A DNA stretch of 37,770 bases from Fischerella muscicola PCC 7414 (GCF_000317205.1 NZ_AJLK01000165.1:1-37770), one strand, 5' to 3'. Positions 8,298-17,856 are shown, counted from the first letter of the stretch. Notes: generated by a model not told the origin, from the letters alone. A program made the numbers and translations.

Positions 8298-10751
8298 ATG
8301 AAAAAGCGGAATCACCATTTTTGCATACCTAGTTTAATTTTCCTATGCCTTTTGATTAAAGCTGATTTGATTCAGGCACAAGTTACCTCAGATGGAACTT
8401 TATCAACCCAGGTTACAACCACCAATAACTTAGACTTCACAATTACTAACGGGAACAAAGTTGGCAGTAACCTTTTTCATAGCTTTAGAGAATTTTCTGT
8501 TCCTACAGGAGGTTCAGCTTCTTTTGCCAACGACTTGGATGTTAAGAACATCATTAACCGCGTGACAGGAGGCTCAATCTCAAACATTGATGGACTGATT
8601 CAAACCAACGGTTCTGCCAACCTTTTTCTTATAAATCCCAATGGTATTGTCTTTGGCCCAAATGCCTCGTTAAACATCAACGGCTCTTTTGTTGCCAGTA
8701 CAGCCCATAGTATCAACTTTGCTGATGGCACTCAATTCAGTGCTACCAATCCCCAGTCACCACCGTTACTAACTGTCAACCTCCCCATTGGTTTACAATT
8801 TGGGCAAACTGCTCAACCAATCCAAATAGAAGGGTCAAATTTACAAGTTCTGCCTGGTCAAACCTTAGCAATCTTGGGTGGTGATGTATTAGTCAAGGGT
8901 GGCGCGCTATTAGCACCCGCAGGACGAATTGATATAGGAAGTGTTGCCCCTAACAGTTTTGTCAACCTGACTCCAATAGTTGAAGGTTGGGCTTTGGGAT
9001 ACGATGGCGTGCAAAATTTCCAAGATATGCAAATATCTCAAGGGTCTTTTATTGATACAAGTGGTGAAGGCAACGGTGCTATTCAGTTGCGTGGCAGAAA
9101 TGTTGCAATTACAGGCGCTTCAATAGTGGGGGGAATTACCGAAGGAAATAAACCAGGTCAACCTCTGTTGATCAAAGGCTCTGAATCTGTAGAGGTAAGT
9201 GGTTCCAACCGCGATTCCGCCAGCCAGTTAAGTACTGTCACCACATCGACGGGAGCAGCTAGTGACATAATAATTCAAACAAAGCAATTGATTGTCCGTG
9301 ATGGTGGACTTATAGAGACGTCTACTCGTGGTTCTGGCTCAGGAGGGAATTTAACTGTAGATGCTTCTGAATCTGTGCAGGTAATAGGAGGCGGTAGACG
9401 TTTTTCTAGCTTAAGTGTTCGGACTCTTAGCATTGATAAGAATGCCGGGAATGCGGGAACAGTGCAGATTTCCACCAAAAACTTTAGCCTCCGTGATGGC
9501 GGGCAGATATCAACTTCTACTCTCGGTGCAGGCAATGGCGGAACTTTGATAGTAGATGCCTCTGAATCTGTAGAAGCGAGTGGTCTAATAGTTATATCTA
9601 GTTCTATAGTGGAACCAAATGGTCGGAGAGTGCCAGTTATTGTTAATTTCCCCAGTGGCTTGCTTTCTGAGACTAAAAATTCGCGACCACTCTTCCCTGT
9701 ACCCACAGGTAAAGGCGGGGACATAATCATTAATACACAGCGTTTAGTCGTCAAAGACGGCGCCAGCATCTCAGTCGCTGCTGTTAACGGTAGTCGAGGT
9801 CAGGCAGGAACATTAGATATTAATGCTTCGGATTTTGTAACAGTGGCAGGTTCTGCCATTGGTCGGAATAATCAACCTGTTCCCAGCACCTTATTAGCAA
9901 CAAGTGAGGGGCCCGGTAGTGCGGGCGACTTGAGAATTAACACAGGAAAGTTGACTGTCCAAAACGGGGCAGAAATTAATGCTAATAGCCAAGGCACAGG
10001 CAGGGCAGGCAACCTTAATATTACAGCTGATAACTTGCTGCTAGACAATCAAGGCAAACTCACTGCTAATACTACAGGCGGACAGGGAAATATCAACCTA
10101 CAGTCTGGGACTTTAATCTTACGTCGTGGCAGTGGCATCACCACCAACGCTACTGGAAATAATGTTACTGGTGGCAATATCAATATTGATACAGACAATT
10201 TAGTTGCAGTTCCCCAAGAAAATAGTGATATCACTGCCAACTCTCAAGACTTCCGGGGGGGTAATGTCACTATCAATGCTCAAGCTATCTTTGGTACGCA
10301 GTTTCGCTTAAAACCCACATTTTTAAGTGATATCACTGCCACTGGGGCAAATTCTCAGTTAAATGGCAATGTCCAAATCAACATCCCAGATGTTGATCCC
10401 AGTTCCGGCTTAGTGGAATTATCAAATATTCCTATCGATCGCACTCAGCAAATAGCACAAGCTTGTCCAGCCGATCAAGGCAATAAATTTATCATCACTG
10501 GGCGTGGCGGCTTGCCATATTTACCAAACGAAGTTCTCCGTACTCAGAATACTGTACCACTGCCTTGGGTGAGGCTCGACCATCAGCAGGTGGCGATAAG
10601 GGGAGAGTCATTACCCAAGTCGCCAATTTCTAATCAAATTGTTGAGGCTACTGGTTGGGTAGTTAATAAGTCTGGGGAGGTGGTACTGGTAGCAGCAAAT
10701 ACCAAGCCTGTGAGTTCTTGGTTAACTCCCGCAGTGTGTCCGGGGCGCTAA
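8298..10751 (+). CDS. Filamentous haemagglutinin-like exoprotein with TPS secretion domain
   Basis: An 817-residue exported protein. The ATG at 8298 starts MKKRNHHF; a TTG two codons earlier is less likely. A signal peptide ends near LIQAQV. The TPS domain (about residues 30-150) has the hallmarks FHSFREFSVP, NLFLINPNGIVFGPNA and FVAST, which in TpsA proteins are recognised by a TpsB outer-membrane pore and nucleate a beta-helix. The rest is a repetitive beta-helix with GNLTVDASESV- and GGTLIVDASESV-type turns. The C-terminal part (GRGGLPYLPNE, PWVRL) is the segment that ends many cyanobacterial members. No TpsB gene is visible in this window. A TPR-CHAT gene follows 249 bases downstream on the same strand, a pairing I recall from other filamentous cyanobacteria. 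Confidence 0.88.
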   Translation: MKKRNHHFCIPSLIFLCLLIKADLIQAQVTSDGTLSTQVTTTNNLDFTITNGNKVGSNLFHSFREFSVPTGGSASFANDLDVKNIINRVTGGSISNIDGLIQTNGSANLFLINPNGIVFGPNASLNINGSFVASTAHSINFADGTQFSATNPQSPPLLTVNLPIGLQFGQTAQPIQIEGSNLQVLPGQTLAILGGDVLVKGGALLAPAGRIDIGSVAPNSFVNLTPIVEGWALGYDGVQNFQDMQISQGSFIDTSGEGNGAIQLRGRNVAITGASIVGGITEGNKPGQPLLIKGSESVEVSGSNRDSASQLSTVTTSTGAASDIIIQTKQLIVRDGGLIETSTRGSGSGGNLTVDASESVQVIGGGRRFSSLSVRTLSIDKNAGNAGTVQISTKNFSLRDGGQISTSTLGAGNGGTLIVDASESVEASGLIVISSSIVEPNGRRVPVIVNFPSGLLSETKNSRPLFPVPTGKGGDIIINTQRLVVKDGASISVAAVNGSRGQAGTLDINASDFVTVAGSAIGRNNQPVPSTLLATSEGPGSAGDLRINTGKLTVQNGAEINANSQGTGRAGNLNITADNLLLDNQGKLTANTTGGQGNINLQSGTLILRRGSGITTNATGNNVTGGNINIDTDNLVAVPQENSDITANSQDFRGGNVTINAQAIFGTQFRLKPTFLSDITATGANSQLNGNVQINIPDVDPSSGLVELSNIPIDRTQQIAQACPADQGNKFIITGRGGLPYLPNEVLRTQNTVPLPWVRLDHQQVAIRGESLPKSPISNQIVEATGWVVNKSGEVVLVAANTKPVSSWLTPAVCPGR

Positions 10752-10763
10752 GGATTATGTGTT

Positions 10764-10945
10764 GGTATCAATCGGTGTTCATCTGTGTTCATCTGTGTTC
10801 GTTTTTTCTCTACTGGGCTTAAGCGTAAACCACTATATTTTTGAGAAATTGACCACCGATACACACCGATGCACATAGATGGGCACTGATAGATTGTGCA
10901 CTGGTGAGAAATCGGTGTTCATCTGTGTTTATCTGTGTTCGTTTT
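10764..10945. repeat. ATCGGTGTTCATCTGTGTTC repeat pair
   Basis: ATCGGTGTTCATCTGTGTTC units occur at about 10769-10800 and again at about 10911-10941. Between them, 10853-10875 carries the inverted form (CCGATACACACCGATG), giving a long imperfect hairpin. It is the same family as the repeat before hpnB. It occupies the haemagglutinin/CHAT spacer together with the GC-rich palindrome CCCCCCGTTGCGGGGG at 10955-10971, which could act as a terminator or attenuator between the two genes. Confidence 0.7.
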
Positions 10946-11000
10946 TCCTTACCTTCCCCCCGTTGCGGGGGATAGAGGGGGTAATCACAGATAGATTGAA

Positions 11001-13856
11001 GTGTCAATAAGTCTATTTGGTATACTCCTGTTTGTACAACCTTCCCGAAAATTTGTTGCTGTGTCTTTTCGCCGACGTCGTTTTAACGCTAGCAGATGGC
11101 TAAGAAGTATCTTGCTGGCTTTAGTAACTGCACTTTTGGTTATCTTTGAGTTTAATCTCAACCCAGCTATACAAATTGCTGTTCCTTTTGCTCAGGCAAA
11201 GGGTACTTCTAACCAGCTAAACCCCCAATCTTTAGTGGAACAGGGTCAAAAACTCTACGAGGCTGGAGACTATACTCAAGCAGTGAAGATTTTACAACAG
11301 GCAATAGAGGCTTTTCAAGCTAGTGGCGATCAACTAGGGCAAGCTATGGCGTTGAGCAATCTTGCTTTAGTCGTGAAGCAACTAGGACAGATACAAACTT
11401 CCTACAATTACATTACAAAAAGTCTGGCAATTCTTCAGACTAACCGCAATGTAAAGACGCGAAATTTCGCATCTTTACAAGTCCTGGCTCAAACTCTGGA
11501 AATTGAAGGAAGTCTGCTGTTGGAATTAGGCAGAACTCAGCAAGCTTTGGATAGTTGGAAACAAGCTGTTCGTATTTACACGCAATTGGGTGATGAAGTT
11601 GGGAGAGTTCGCAGTTCTATTAATCTTGCCCAAGCTGAGCAAACTTTGGGACTTTACCGTCAAGCCCAAACAAATTTAGAGCAACTGGTTGACTCTGTTG
11701 TCAAACAACCAGACTCTGTGATTAAAATAACTCTCCTCCGCAGCCTTGGTGATGTTCTACAATTAGTCGGTGAGTTAGATAAGTCTGAAGAAGTTTTGCA
11801 AAAAAGCCATGCTCTTGCTCAAAAATTGCGATCGCCTGACCAATTAGCAGCAACATTACTTAGTCTAGGTAATATCCACCGTGCTTTAGGTAATAGAGCT
11901 AACGAGCAGCTAAATACTTTTAGTGAAGAAAGGTTGACGCCTTTACAGTGTAGAATCTCGAATGCACAACATCCCATCTCTCGGGAAGCTTCTGGGGCTT
12001 ATCAACAAGCTGTGCAATATTATGAGCAGGCGGCTACTCTAGCTAAATCGCCAGTTGGGCAAATTCAAGCAAAACTCAACCAATTGAGTGTATTACTAGA
12101 AATGCACAATTGGTCACAAGCACGGCTGTTATCTGCTGATATCCAACCTCGGTTAAACCAACTTCCCGTTAACCAAACAGCAATTTTTACCCGGATTAAC
12201 TTGGCTCAGAATTTAGTTTGTTTCAAACAAGCCACAAACGCCGATATACCTGGATGGCGAGAAATTGCTCAAAATTTCGCAACCGCAATTAAACAGGCTA
12301 GAAGTATTGGTGATCAACGTTCAGAAGCTTACGCTTTAGGTGCTTTGGGGGCATTATACCTAGAAACAAAAGACTTAGCCAATGCCCAAAAGCTGAGTGA
12401 GCAGGCATTAAAAATAGCTCAGAGTATGCAATTAGCAGATATTGCTTATTTATGGCAATGGCAACTAGGATACATACTCAAGATTACAGGTGATATCCAA
12501 GGTGCGATCGCATACTACGACCAAGCATATAAAACCCTGCAATCTCTTCGCAACGATTTAGTTGCCCTCAACCCAGATATCCAGTTTTCCTTTCGCGATA
12601 ATGTCGAGCCTGTCTATCGACAATACGTGGATTTACTCTTATTACCAGAAAATAGGGCATCAGGAATAGTTAAAAATCAACAACCAACAAACAACAAACA
12701 ATTAACAACTAACCAAAAAAACTTACAGCAAGCGCGTGATGTGATTGAAGCTTTGCAGTTCACAGAATTAGAGAACTTTTTTCGAGAAGCCTGTTTGCGA
12801 CCTGTGCCAAAACAAATTGATGAGGTAGTTGATAAAACTGATACTACAGCAGCAGTCATTTACCCAATTATTTTAAAAGACCGTCTTGAAATCATTCTCA
12901 AGTTGCCAACGGAAAGTAACCTTTATCACTATACAACTAATCAACGGGCAAACGAAATTGAAAAAGATTTAGAAAAACTACAGTACTTCCTTACACAACC
13001 CGACCGCATTAATTTAGTCAAAAAAATCTCAGGAAAAGTATATAATTGGTTAATTCAACCATTAGAAAATAAACTGAAAAACAAGAATATCAAAACATTG
13101 GTCTTTGTTCTAGATGGTTCTTTGCGAAATATCCCGATGGCAGTTCTTTACGATCAGCAAGACCAAAAATTTTTAATCCAAAAGTATGCTATTGCTATCG
13201 CTCCAGGTTTGCAGTTAATTGACCCCAAACCGTTGCAAAAAAGAACATTTAATGCTTTAACTGCTGGAGTGAGTAAAGAACGTAAAATTGAAGGTCGCAC
13301 CTTTTCTCCTCTGACACATGTAGAAGTTGAATTGGAGACTATTCAGTCAGCAATTCCGAAAACGGAAGAACTTCTCAATCAGACTTTTACTCCAAAAAAT
13401 GTGCAAAATCAGATGCAAGCAGTACCTTACACTGTTGTTCACATCGCAACTCACGGGTTATTTAGTTCCAATGCCGAAAAAACTTTTATTCTGACTTGGA
13501 ATCAACTTTTGAAAGTCAAGGATTTTGATAAATTATTGCGCTTAGGTAACTCTAGTCAATCTCGTGCTATTGAATTACTTGTTCTGAGTGCTTGTCAAAC
13601 TGCTTTAGGAGATAAACGAGCGACTTTAGGACTTGCTGGGATCGCAGTCCGAGCAGGCGCACGTAGCACTTTAGCAACTTTGTGGTCTGTTGACGATGAG
13701 TCTACAGCTGTGCTGATGAGTAAATTTTATGATGAGTTAGAAAATCCTACGCTTACTAAAGCTGACGCTCTCCGCCGCGCTCAACTCTCTCTATTAGAAA
13801 GTGACGGAATTCCCTATTTGTGGGCCCCATATGTTTTGGTGGGGAATTGGTTGTAG
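11001..13856 (+). CDS. TPR-CHAT domain protein (caspase-fold peptidase), exported
   Basis: A 951-residue protein. After an N-terminal signal or anchor (SILLALVTALLVIFEFN, then AQAKG) come tetratricopeptide repeats over roughly residues 70-560 (for example YEAGDYTQAVKILQQAIEAF). The C-terminal CHAT domain covers about 640-951. The caspase-like dyad is present: His in HIATHGLF (H818) and Cys in LSACQTALG (C865). It ends with the usual YLWAPYVLVGNW. CHAT proteins cleave partner proteins, often under control of the TPR region. GTG 11001 is used here, but GTG 11061 (VSFRRRRFN) gives a more typical signal peptide. Three segments look like repeat DNA read in frame: about 11449-11484 (NVKTRNFASLQV), 11910-11995 and 12670-12723 (QQPTNNKQLTTNQK). 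They break TPR periodicity but not the frame. Confidence 0.88.
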   Translation: MSISLFGILLFVQPSRKFVAVSFRRRRFNASRWLRSILLALVTALLVIFEFNLNPAIQIAVPFAQAKGTSNQLNPQSLVEQGQKLYEAGDYTQAVKILQQAIEAFQASGDQLGQAMALSNLALVVKQLGQIQTSYNYITKSLAILQTNRNVKTRNFASLQVLAQTLEIEGSLLLELGRTQQALDSWKQAVRIYTQLGDEVGRVRSSINLAQAEQTLGLYRQAQTNLEQLVDSVVKQPDSVIKITLLRSLGDVLQLVGELDKSEEVLQKSHALAQKLRSPDQLAATLLSLGNIHRALGNRANEQLNTFSEERLTPLQCRISNAQHPISREASGAYQQAVQYYEQAATLAKSPVGQIQAKLNQLSVLLEMHNWSQARLLSADIQPRLNQLPVNQTAIFTRINLAQNLVCFKQATNADIPGWREIAQNFATAIKQARSIGDQRSEAYALGALGALYLETKDLANAQKLSEQALKIAQSMQLADIAYLWQWQLGYILKITGDIQGAIAYYDQAYKTLQSLRNDLVALNPDIQFSFRDNVEPVYRQYVDLLLLPENRASGIVKNQQPTNNKQLTTNQKNLQQARDVIEALQFTELENFFREACLRPVPKQIDEVVDKTDTTAAVIYPIILKDRLEIILKLPTESNLYHYTTNQRANEIEKDLEKLQYFLTQPDRINLVKKISGKVYNWLIQPLENKLKNKNIKTLVFVLDGSLRNIPMAVLYDQQDQKFLIQKYAIAIAPGLQLIDPKPLQKRTFNALTAGVSKERKIEGRTFSPLTHVEVELETIQSAIPKTEELLNQTFTPKNVQNQMQAVPYTVVHIATHGLFSSNAEKTFILTWNQLLKVKDFDKLLRLGNSSQSRAIELLVLSACQTALGDKRATLGLAGIAVRAGARSTLATLWSVDDESTAVLMSKFYDELENPTLTKADALRRAQLSLLESDGIPYLWAPYVLVGNWL

Positions 13857-14010
13857 GGATTAGGGATTGGGGATCGGGAGGACAAGGAAGTGTGGGGAGT
13901 AGGGGAGCCAGCGCGGTCTTGTTGGTTTCCAACAAAGAGCGACTGGCGTGGAGTGTGAGGAGTAGAGGAATTACTACTAACTACTAACTACTAACCAATA
14001 ACAAATGACC
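13857..14010. repeat. Low-complexity spacer containing a 70-base dispersed repeat
   Basis: Positions about 13892-13962 contain GCCAGCGCGGTCTTGTTGG, then TTCCAACAAAGAGCGACTGG and GAGTGTGAGGAG. The same segment occurs inverted at 18724-18799. Its core TTGTTGGTTTCCAACAA is a hairpin. Around it are GGGGATCGGGAGG and CTACTAACTACTAAC short repeats. It separates the CHAT gene from agrE. Confidence 0.75.
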
Positions 14011-14153
14011 ACTAACTTATACAATAGAAAGAAGCCTTTTTATGTAATCAACTATCAGAAGAAATAACTTTAGTATCATATTTTGCAGAATCGGCTCAGC
14101 GAAAATTAGTATCAAGAGAGACTGATCGCATCTATACGCTTGTGATATTTTTT

Positions 14154-16265
14154 ATGACTTCCCAGATTCGCTATTTGATGTGTCCGCCTGACCACTACGA
14201 TGTAGACTATGTGATTAATCCCTGGATGGAGGGTAATATTCACAAGTCATCGCGCGATCGCGCCGTGCAGCAGTGGCATCAACTTTATCACATCCTCAAA
14301 GAACACGCGATCGTAGATTTAGTGCCACCCCAAAAGGGTTGGCCGGATATGGTATTCACGGCTAATGCTGGTTTAGTATTGGGAGATACAGTAGTTTTAA
14401 GTCGCTTTTTGCATAAAGAGCGTCAAGGAGAAGAACCGTATTTCAAGCAATGGTTTGAGGAAAACGGCTACAAAGTCTATGAACTACCCAAAGACTTGCC
14501 GTTTGAGGGAGCAGGTGATGCACTCTTAGATCGGGAAGGACGCTGGTTATGGACGGGATACGGCTTCCGTTCAGAATTAGATTCTCATCCCTATCTGGCA
14601 AAATGGCTGGATATTGAGGTGTTATCTCTACGCTTGATAGATGAGCGGTTCTATCACTTAGATACTTGTTTCTGTCCATTAACAGATGGTTATTTGCTTT
14701 ACTATCCTGCGGCTTTTGATTCCTACTCCAACCGCCTAATTGAAATGCGAGTAGCACCAGAAAAGCGGATAGCGATTGGTGAAGCTGATGCGGTGAACTT
14801 CGCCTGCAATGCGGTGAATGTAGATCGCATCGTGATCATGAACAAAGCTAGTGATCCTCTTAAACAGCGTCTGGCTGATGTCGGTTTTGAAATTATTGAA
14901 ACGCCACTCACGGAATTTCTTAAGGCGGGTGGTGCAGCAAAATGTTTGACTCTACGAGTCACAGAGCCAGTTAGAGAAGAACTTCATGCTACTGTGTCGG
15001 TGGAAAGCCGCATCCTCCGCATGGAAGGACACTTGCTTGATGCTGGTTTAATTAACCGTGCTTTGGATTTGATTGTAGATAACGGCGGTAGCTTCCAAGT
15101 TCTTAACTTTAACTTGGGAGAACAACGGCAAAGTACCTCAGCCGCAGAGGTGAAGGTATCTGCACCTTCCCATGAGGTGATGGAAGAAATTATCTCTCAA
15201 CTCATTGATTTAGGTGCAGTCGATTTACCACAAGATGAACGAGATGTCAAGTTAGAACCAGTGACGATAGCTGGTGTGGCTCCCGATGATTTCTATGTCA
15301 GTACAATTTATCCCACCGAGGTGCGGATTAATGGTAAGTGGGTAGCAGTGCAAAATCAACGCATGGACGGAGCGATCGCTATTTCTCAAACTCCCCAAGG
15401 TTTAGTAGCGCGGTGTAAAATACTACGGGATTTAGAAGTAGGCGAACAGGTGGTTGTGGACGTCCAAGGTATCCGCACCATTCGCAAAACAGAATCGCGG
15501 GAAAAACGCAATGCTGAGGAATTCAGCTTTATGTCGTCTGGGGTTTCCAGCGAACGGCGCGTGGAATTAGTCGTTGAACAGGTGGCTTGGGAATTACGTA
15601 AGATTCGTGATGCTGGTGGTAAAGTTGTTGTCACAGCCGGCCCAGTGGTAATTCATACTGGTGGCGGCGAACACCTATCACGGCTAATTCGCGAAGGATA
15701 CATACAGGCACTTTTGGGAGGAAATGCGATCGCTGTTCACGACATCGAACAATCAATCATGGGTACTTCCCTCGGTGTCGATATGAAGCGGGGTATAGCA
15801 GTACGCGGTGGACACCGCCACCACTTGAAGGTAATTAATACAATTCGGCGTTACGGTAATATTGCCAAAGCTGTAGAAGCTGGGGTAATTAAGAGTGGTG
15901 TCATGTATGAGTGCGTGAAAAATAACGTACCTTTTTGCCTAGCAGGTTCAATTCGGGATGATGGTCCCTTGCCTGATACCGAAATGGATTTGATTAAGGC
16001 GCAAGAAAAATATGCCGAACTACTTAAAGGTGCAGAGATGATTTTAATGTTGTCATCAATGCTGCATTCTATTGGTGTGGGAAATATGACACCTGCGGGT
16101 GTGAAGATGGTGTGTGTGGATATCAACCCAGCAGTAGTGACAAAGTTAAGCGACAGGGGTTCGGTTGAATCAGTTGGCGTGGTGACAGATGTAGGATTAT
16201 TCCTGAGTTTGTTGATCAAGCAGTTGGATAAATTGACAAGTCCTTACACCGCCAAGATGGGGTAG
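14154..16265 (+). CDS. agrE: Arginine dihydrolase / ornithine cyclodeaminase (proline-forming) fusion
   Basis: A 703-residue bifunctional enzyme matching AgrE of Anabaena and ArgZ of Synechocystis. The N-terminal guanidine-modifying domain hydrolyses arginine to ornithine, ammonia and CO2. The key residues are at the family positions when the ATG at 14154 is used: N71 (TANAGL), H168 (YHLDTC) and the nucleophile C264 (AAKCLT). The C-terminal part (about 280-703) is the LOR/SDH-type domain that in AgrE converts ornithine to proline. The pathway mobilises nitrogen from arginine and cyanophycin. A GTG four codons upstream (14142) opens the frame but would shift the conserved numbering. No NtcA site (GTA, 8 bases, TAC) was recognised upstream. 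A hairpin at 16275 follows. Confidence 0.93.
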   Translation: MTSQIRYLMCPPDHYDVDYVINPWMEGNIHKSSRDRAVQQWHQLYHILKEHAIVDLVPPQKGWPDMVFTANAGLVLGDTVVLSRFLHKERQGEEPYFKQWFEENGYKVYELPKDLPFEGAGDALLDREGRWLWTGYGFRSELDSHPYLAKWLDIEVLSLRLIDERFYHLDTCFCPLTDGYLLYYPAAFDSYSNRLIEMRVAPEKRIAIGEADAVNFACNAVNVDRIVIMNKASDPLKQRLADVGFEIIETPLTEFLKAGGAAKCLTLRVTEPVREELHATVSVESRILRMEGHLLDAGLINRALDLIVDNGGSFQVLNFNLGEQRQSTSAAEVKVSAPSHEVMEEIISQLIDLGAVDLPQDERDVKLEPVTIAGVAPDDFYVSTIYPTEVRINGKWVAVQNQRMDGAIAISQTPQGLVARCKILRDLEVGEQVVVDVQGIRTIRKTESREKRNAEEFSFMSSGVSSERRVELVVEQVAWELRKIRDAGGKVVVTAGPVVIHTGGGEHLSRLIREGYIQALLGGNAIAVHDIEQSIMGTSLGVDMKRGIAVRGGHRHHLKVINTIRRYGNIAKAVEAGVIKSGVMYECVKNNVPFCLAGSIRDDGPLPDTEMDLIKAQEKYAELLKGAEMILMLSSMLHSIGVGNMTPAGVKMVCVDINPAVVTKLSDRGSVESVGVVTDVGLFLSLLIKQLDKLTSPYTAKMG

Positions 16266-16274
16266 GCAACAGAA

Positions 16275-16293
16275 GCCCGCGTAAACTGCGGGC
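16275..16293 (+). terminator. Hairpin after agrE
   Basis: GCCCGC and GCGGGC form a 6-bp GC-rich stem with the loop GTAAACT, starting 10 bases after the agrE stop. There is no T-tract, so it may stabilise the 3' end or act as a weak terminator. Confidence 0.5.
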
Positions 16294-16445
16294 CAATAAC
16301 TCAAGTCTACTAAAATCCAATATTGTACTAACTGAACTGTATTGACTTATATCCTAATAGTTGGAAGAAAAGCGCTTACAAGTAGAAAATCATGGAATTT
16401 TCAGTTTAAATCTAGTATTTGACGAATTTATAAGCAGAGATCAAG

Positions 16446-16631
16446 ATGGAATCACAAGCTAGTGAAGTCAAACAAATTGCTACACAATTATTAGCAGCTA
16501 TGCTTGCTAATCCTCATATATATGCAACGGTCAGTGATGAAGGAGCTAAAGGTCAGCAAGAGCAAGAATTGATTATAATCGCCATTGAAATGGCTGAACA
16601 TTTAATTGCCAAAGTTGACAATAAAAAATAA
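16446..16631 (+). CDS. Small conserved-looking acidic protein, unknown function
   Basis: A 61-residue protein with alternating amphipathic helices (EVKQIATQLLAAMLANPHIY and IIIAIEMAEHLIAKV). There is no signal peptide or membrane segment. It resembles small hypothetical proteins common in filamentous cyanobacteria, but I cannot name a domain. An AGCAGAGATCAAG sequence just before the ATG could serve for ribosome binding. It is followed at once by a strong bidirectional terminator. Confidence 0.6.
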   Translation: MESQASEVKQIATQLLAAMLANPHIYATVSDEGAKGQQEQELIIIAIEMAEHLIAKVDNKK

Positions 16632-16670
16632 CTGTAGGGCAAGTACCGCAAGTACTGCCCTACAGTTATT
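16628..16670. terminator. Bidirectional terminator between convergent genes
   Basis: AATAACTGTAGGGCA pairs perfectly with TGCCCTACAGTTATT (15 bp) around a small inner stem GTAC/GTAC. It overlaps the stop of the 61-residue gene and precedes the end of the convergent gene at 16690. A and T tracts lie on the two sides, as expected for a two-way intrinsic terminator. Confidence 0.8.
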
Positions 16671-16689
16671 TATCAGCAAACTGGTAAAT

Positions 16690-17079
16690 TCAAAATTTAG
16701 TCACTGTAACGTTGATACCAGAATTGATTTGTTTTGGAGTCTTGAAATATTCTATTGGCTGAAGATACTCAGGAGTTTTATTTTTTCGCTCTTCGCATTC
16801 TTTGATGACTAAACCAGGATTTTGAAGTAACTCAAGTGGGTCAATCTTTGTGCATCCCTGCTCCCTTACTACCGTAATTGAATTTGCAGTTGTTTGTAGA
16901 CGATTGTTTCGGTTGCTGACATTACTCCATTTGTTATTAATTGTCACTGGTTTAGTAACCAAAAAACCTGCTCGGTTACTTCTGTTGGTTACTGGAGTAT
17001 TCACTTGGTTGGCATAGGCGCTTGGAATTAAACTAAGTGTACCAATTAAAACAGCCAAATTTAGTAGTAAGCATTTCAT
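16690..17079 (-). CDS. Exported hypothetical protein
   Basis: A 129-residue protein with a clear signal peptide (LLNLAVLIGTLSLIPSAYAN). The mature part is basic and rich in Asn, Arg and Thr. It has two cysteines (GCTKIDP and KECEER) that could form a disulfide in the periplasm. The C-terminus contains LQPIEYFKTPKQINSGI. I do not recognise the family. It is convergent with the 61-residue gene and has its own upstream spacer of about 450 bases. Confidence 0.6.
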   Translation of the reverse strand: MKCLLLNLAVLIGTLSLIPSAYANQVNTPVTNRSNRAGFLVTKPVTINNKWSNVSNRNNRLQTTANSITVVREQGCTKIDPLELLQNPGLVIKECEERKNKTPEYLQPIEYFKTPKQINSGINVTVTKF

Positions 17080-17532
17080 AAATCAAATCTCTCATACATA
17101 AATACCTACTATTAATTTTGGCTGCTCCTAATTTAAGTTGCACTATAGTTGGACACTTTTTGATTCTGCAACATCTGGGTTAAAGGTAAGTTAAAGGTTT
17201 TGAGGGCATACATTCACCGCGGTGTGTCTTTCAACCCACAATTAGCTGTATATTCCCGTTCTCTGTTTCCTTACCTCCATCCATAACAAGTTCAATTTTG
17301 CCTAATCACCTAGACTAGATGCAGCAAAATGTGACAGTTTTGCAACTAGCCGCAGTTCTACCAATGAGAGATGAGCAAGAGTACAACGCTGGATGAAAGT
17401 AGCGATCGCAGAGTTGATTAAAGTTGAAAAGTTTATTAGTAATAGATTTTTTAGAAAAACTTCGGTACACTAAATAATGTCCAATTCCTGGAAAAAGTCA
17501 AGTATTTAGATAACAATATCAAGATTTTTTAT
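17080..17532. other. Divergent intergenic region, no gene seen
   Basis: This is the space between two divergently transcribed genes. It holds one HIP1 octamer (17402) and otherwise unique AT-rich DNA. I saw no small reading frame with support, no clear operator and no repeat family member. Promoters for the exported protein and CutA are expected here. Confidence 0.5.
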
Positions 17533-17856
17533 ATGAAACTTTACTACATTACTTTAAATAATGCAGATGAAGCGCGTCAGATAGGTCGTGCTTTATTGGA
17601 ACAAAAATTAGCTGTTTGCGTCAACTGGTTTCCTATTACTTGTGCTTACATATGGAAAGGAGAAATAACAGAAGAACCAGAAATGGTTTTAATTGTCAAA
17701 ACTCAAGCTGGCTATCGGGATCAAATAGAAGGAGTGATTCGCCAGCATATTAATTACACTAACTTTATTGCCGAAGTTTCACCCACCGAAATCAACCAAA
17801 ACTTTCTTGAATGGTTAAATGCAGAAGTTCCCTTAAATTCATTAAAAAAAATGTAG
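17533..17856 (+). CDS. cutA: CutA1-like divalent cation tolerance protein
   Basis: A 107-residue protein with the CutA signature: YYITLNNADEARQIGRALLEQKLAVCVN, written here in two parts as YYITLNNADEARQIGRALL and EQKLAVCVN, then the YIWKGEI strand and EEPEMVLIVKT. CutA proteins are very stable cytoplasmic trimers with a ferredoxin-like fold. They were first linked to copper tolerance, but their true role is unclear and they relate in fold to PII. The length is normal. It is followed after 78 bases by the cupin gene on the same strand. Confidence 0.9.
   Translation: MKLYYITLNNADEARQIGRALLEQKLAVCVNWFPITCAYIWKGEITEEPEMVLIVKTQAGYRDQIEGVIRQHINYTNFIAEVSPTEINQNFLEWLNAEVPLNSLKKM

Noticed and set aside
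9275-9769. A 164-codon frame opposite the haemagglutinin gene
   Set aside because: It is a shadow of a repetitive beta-helix coding region with no signals of its own.
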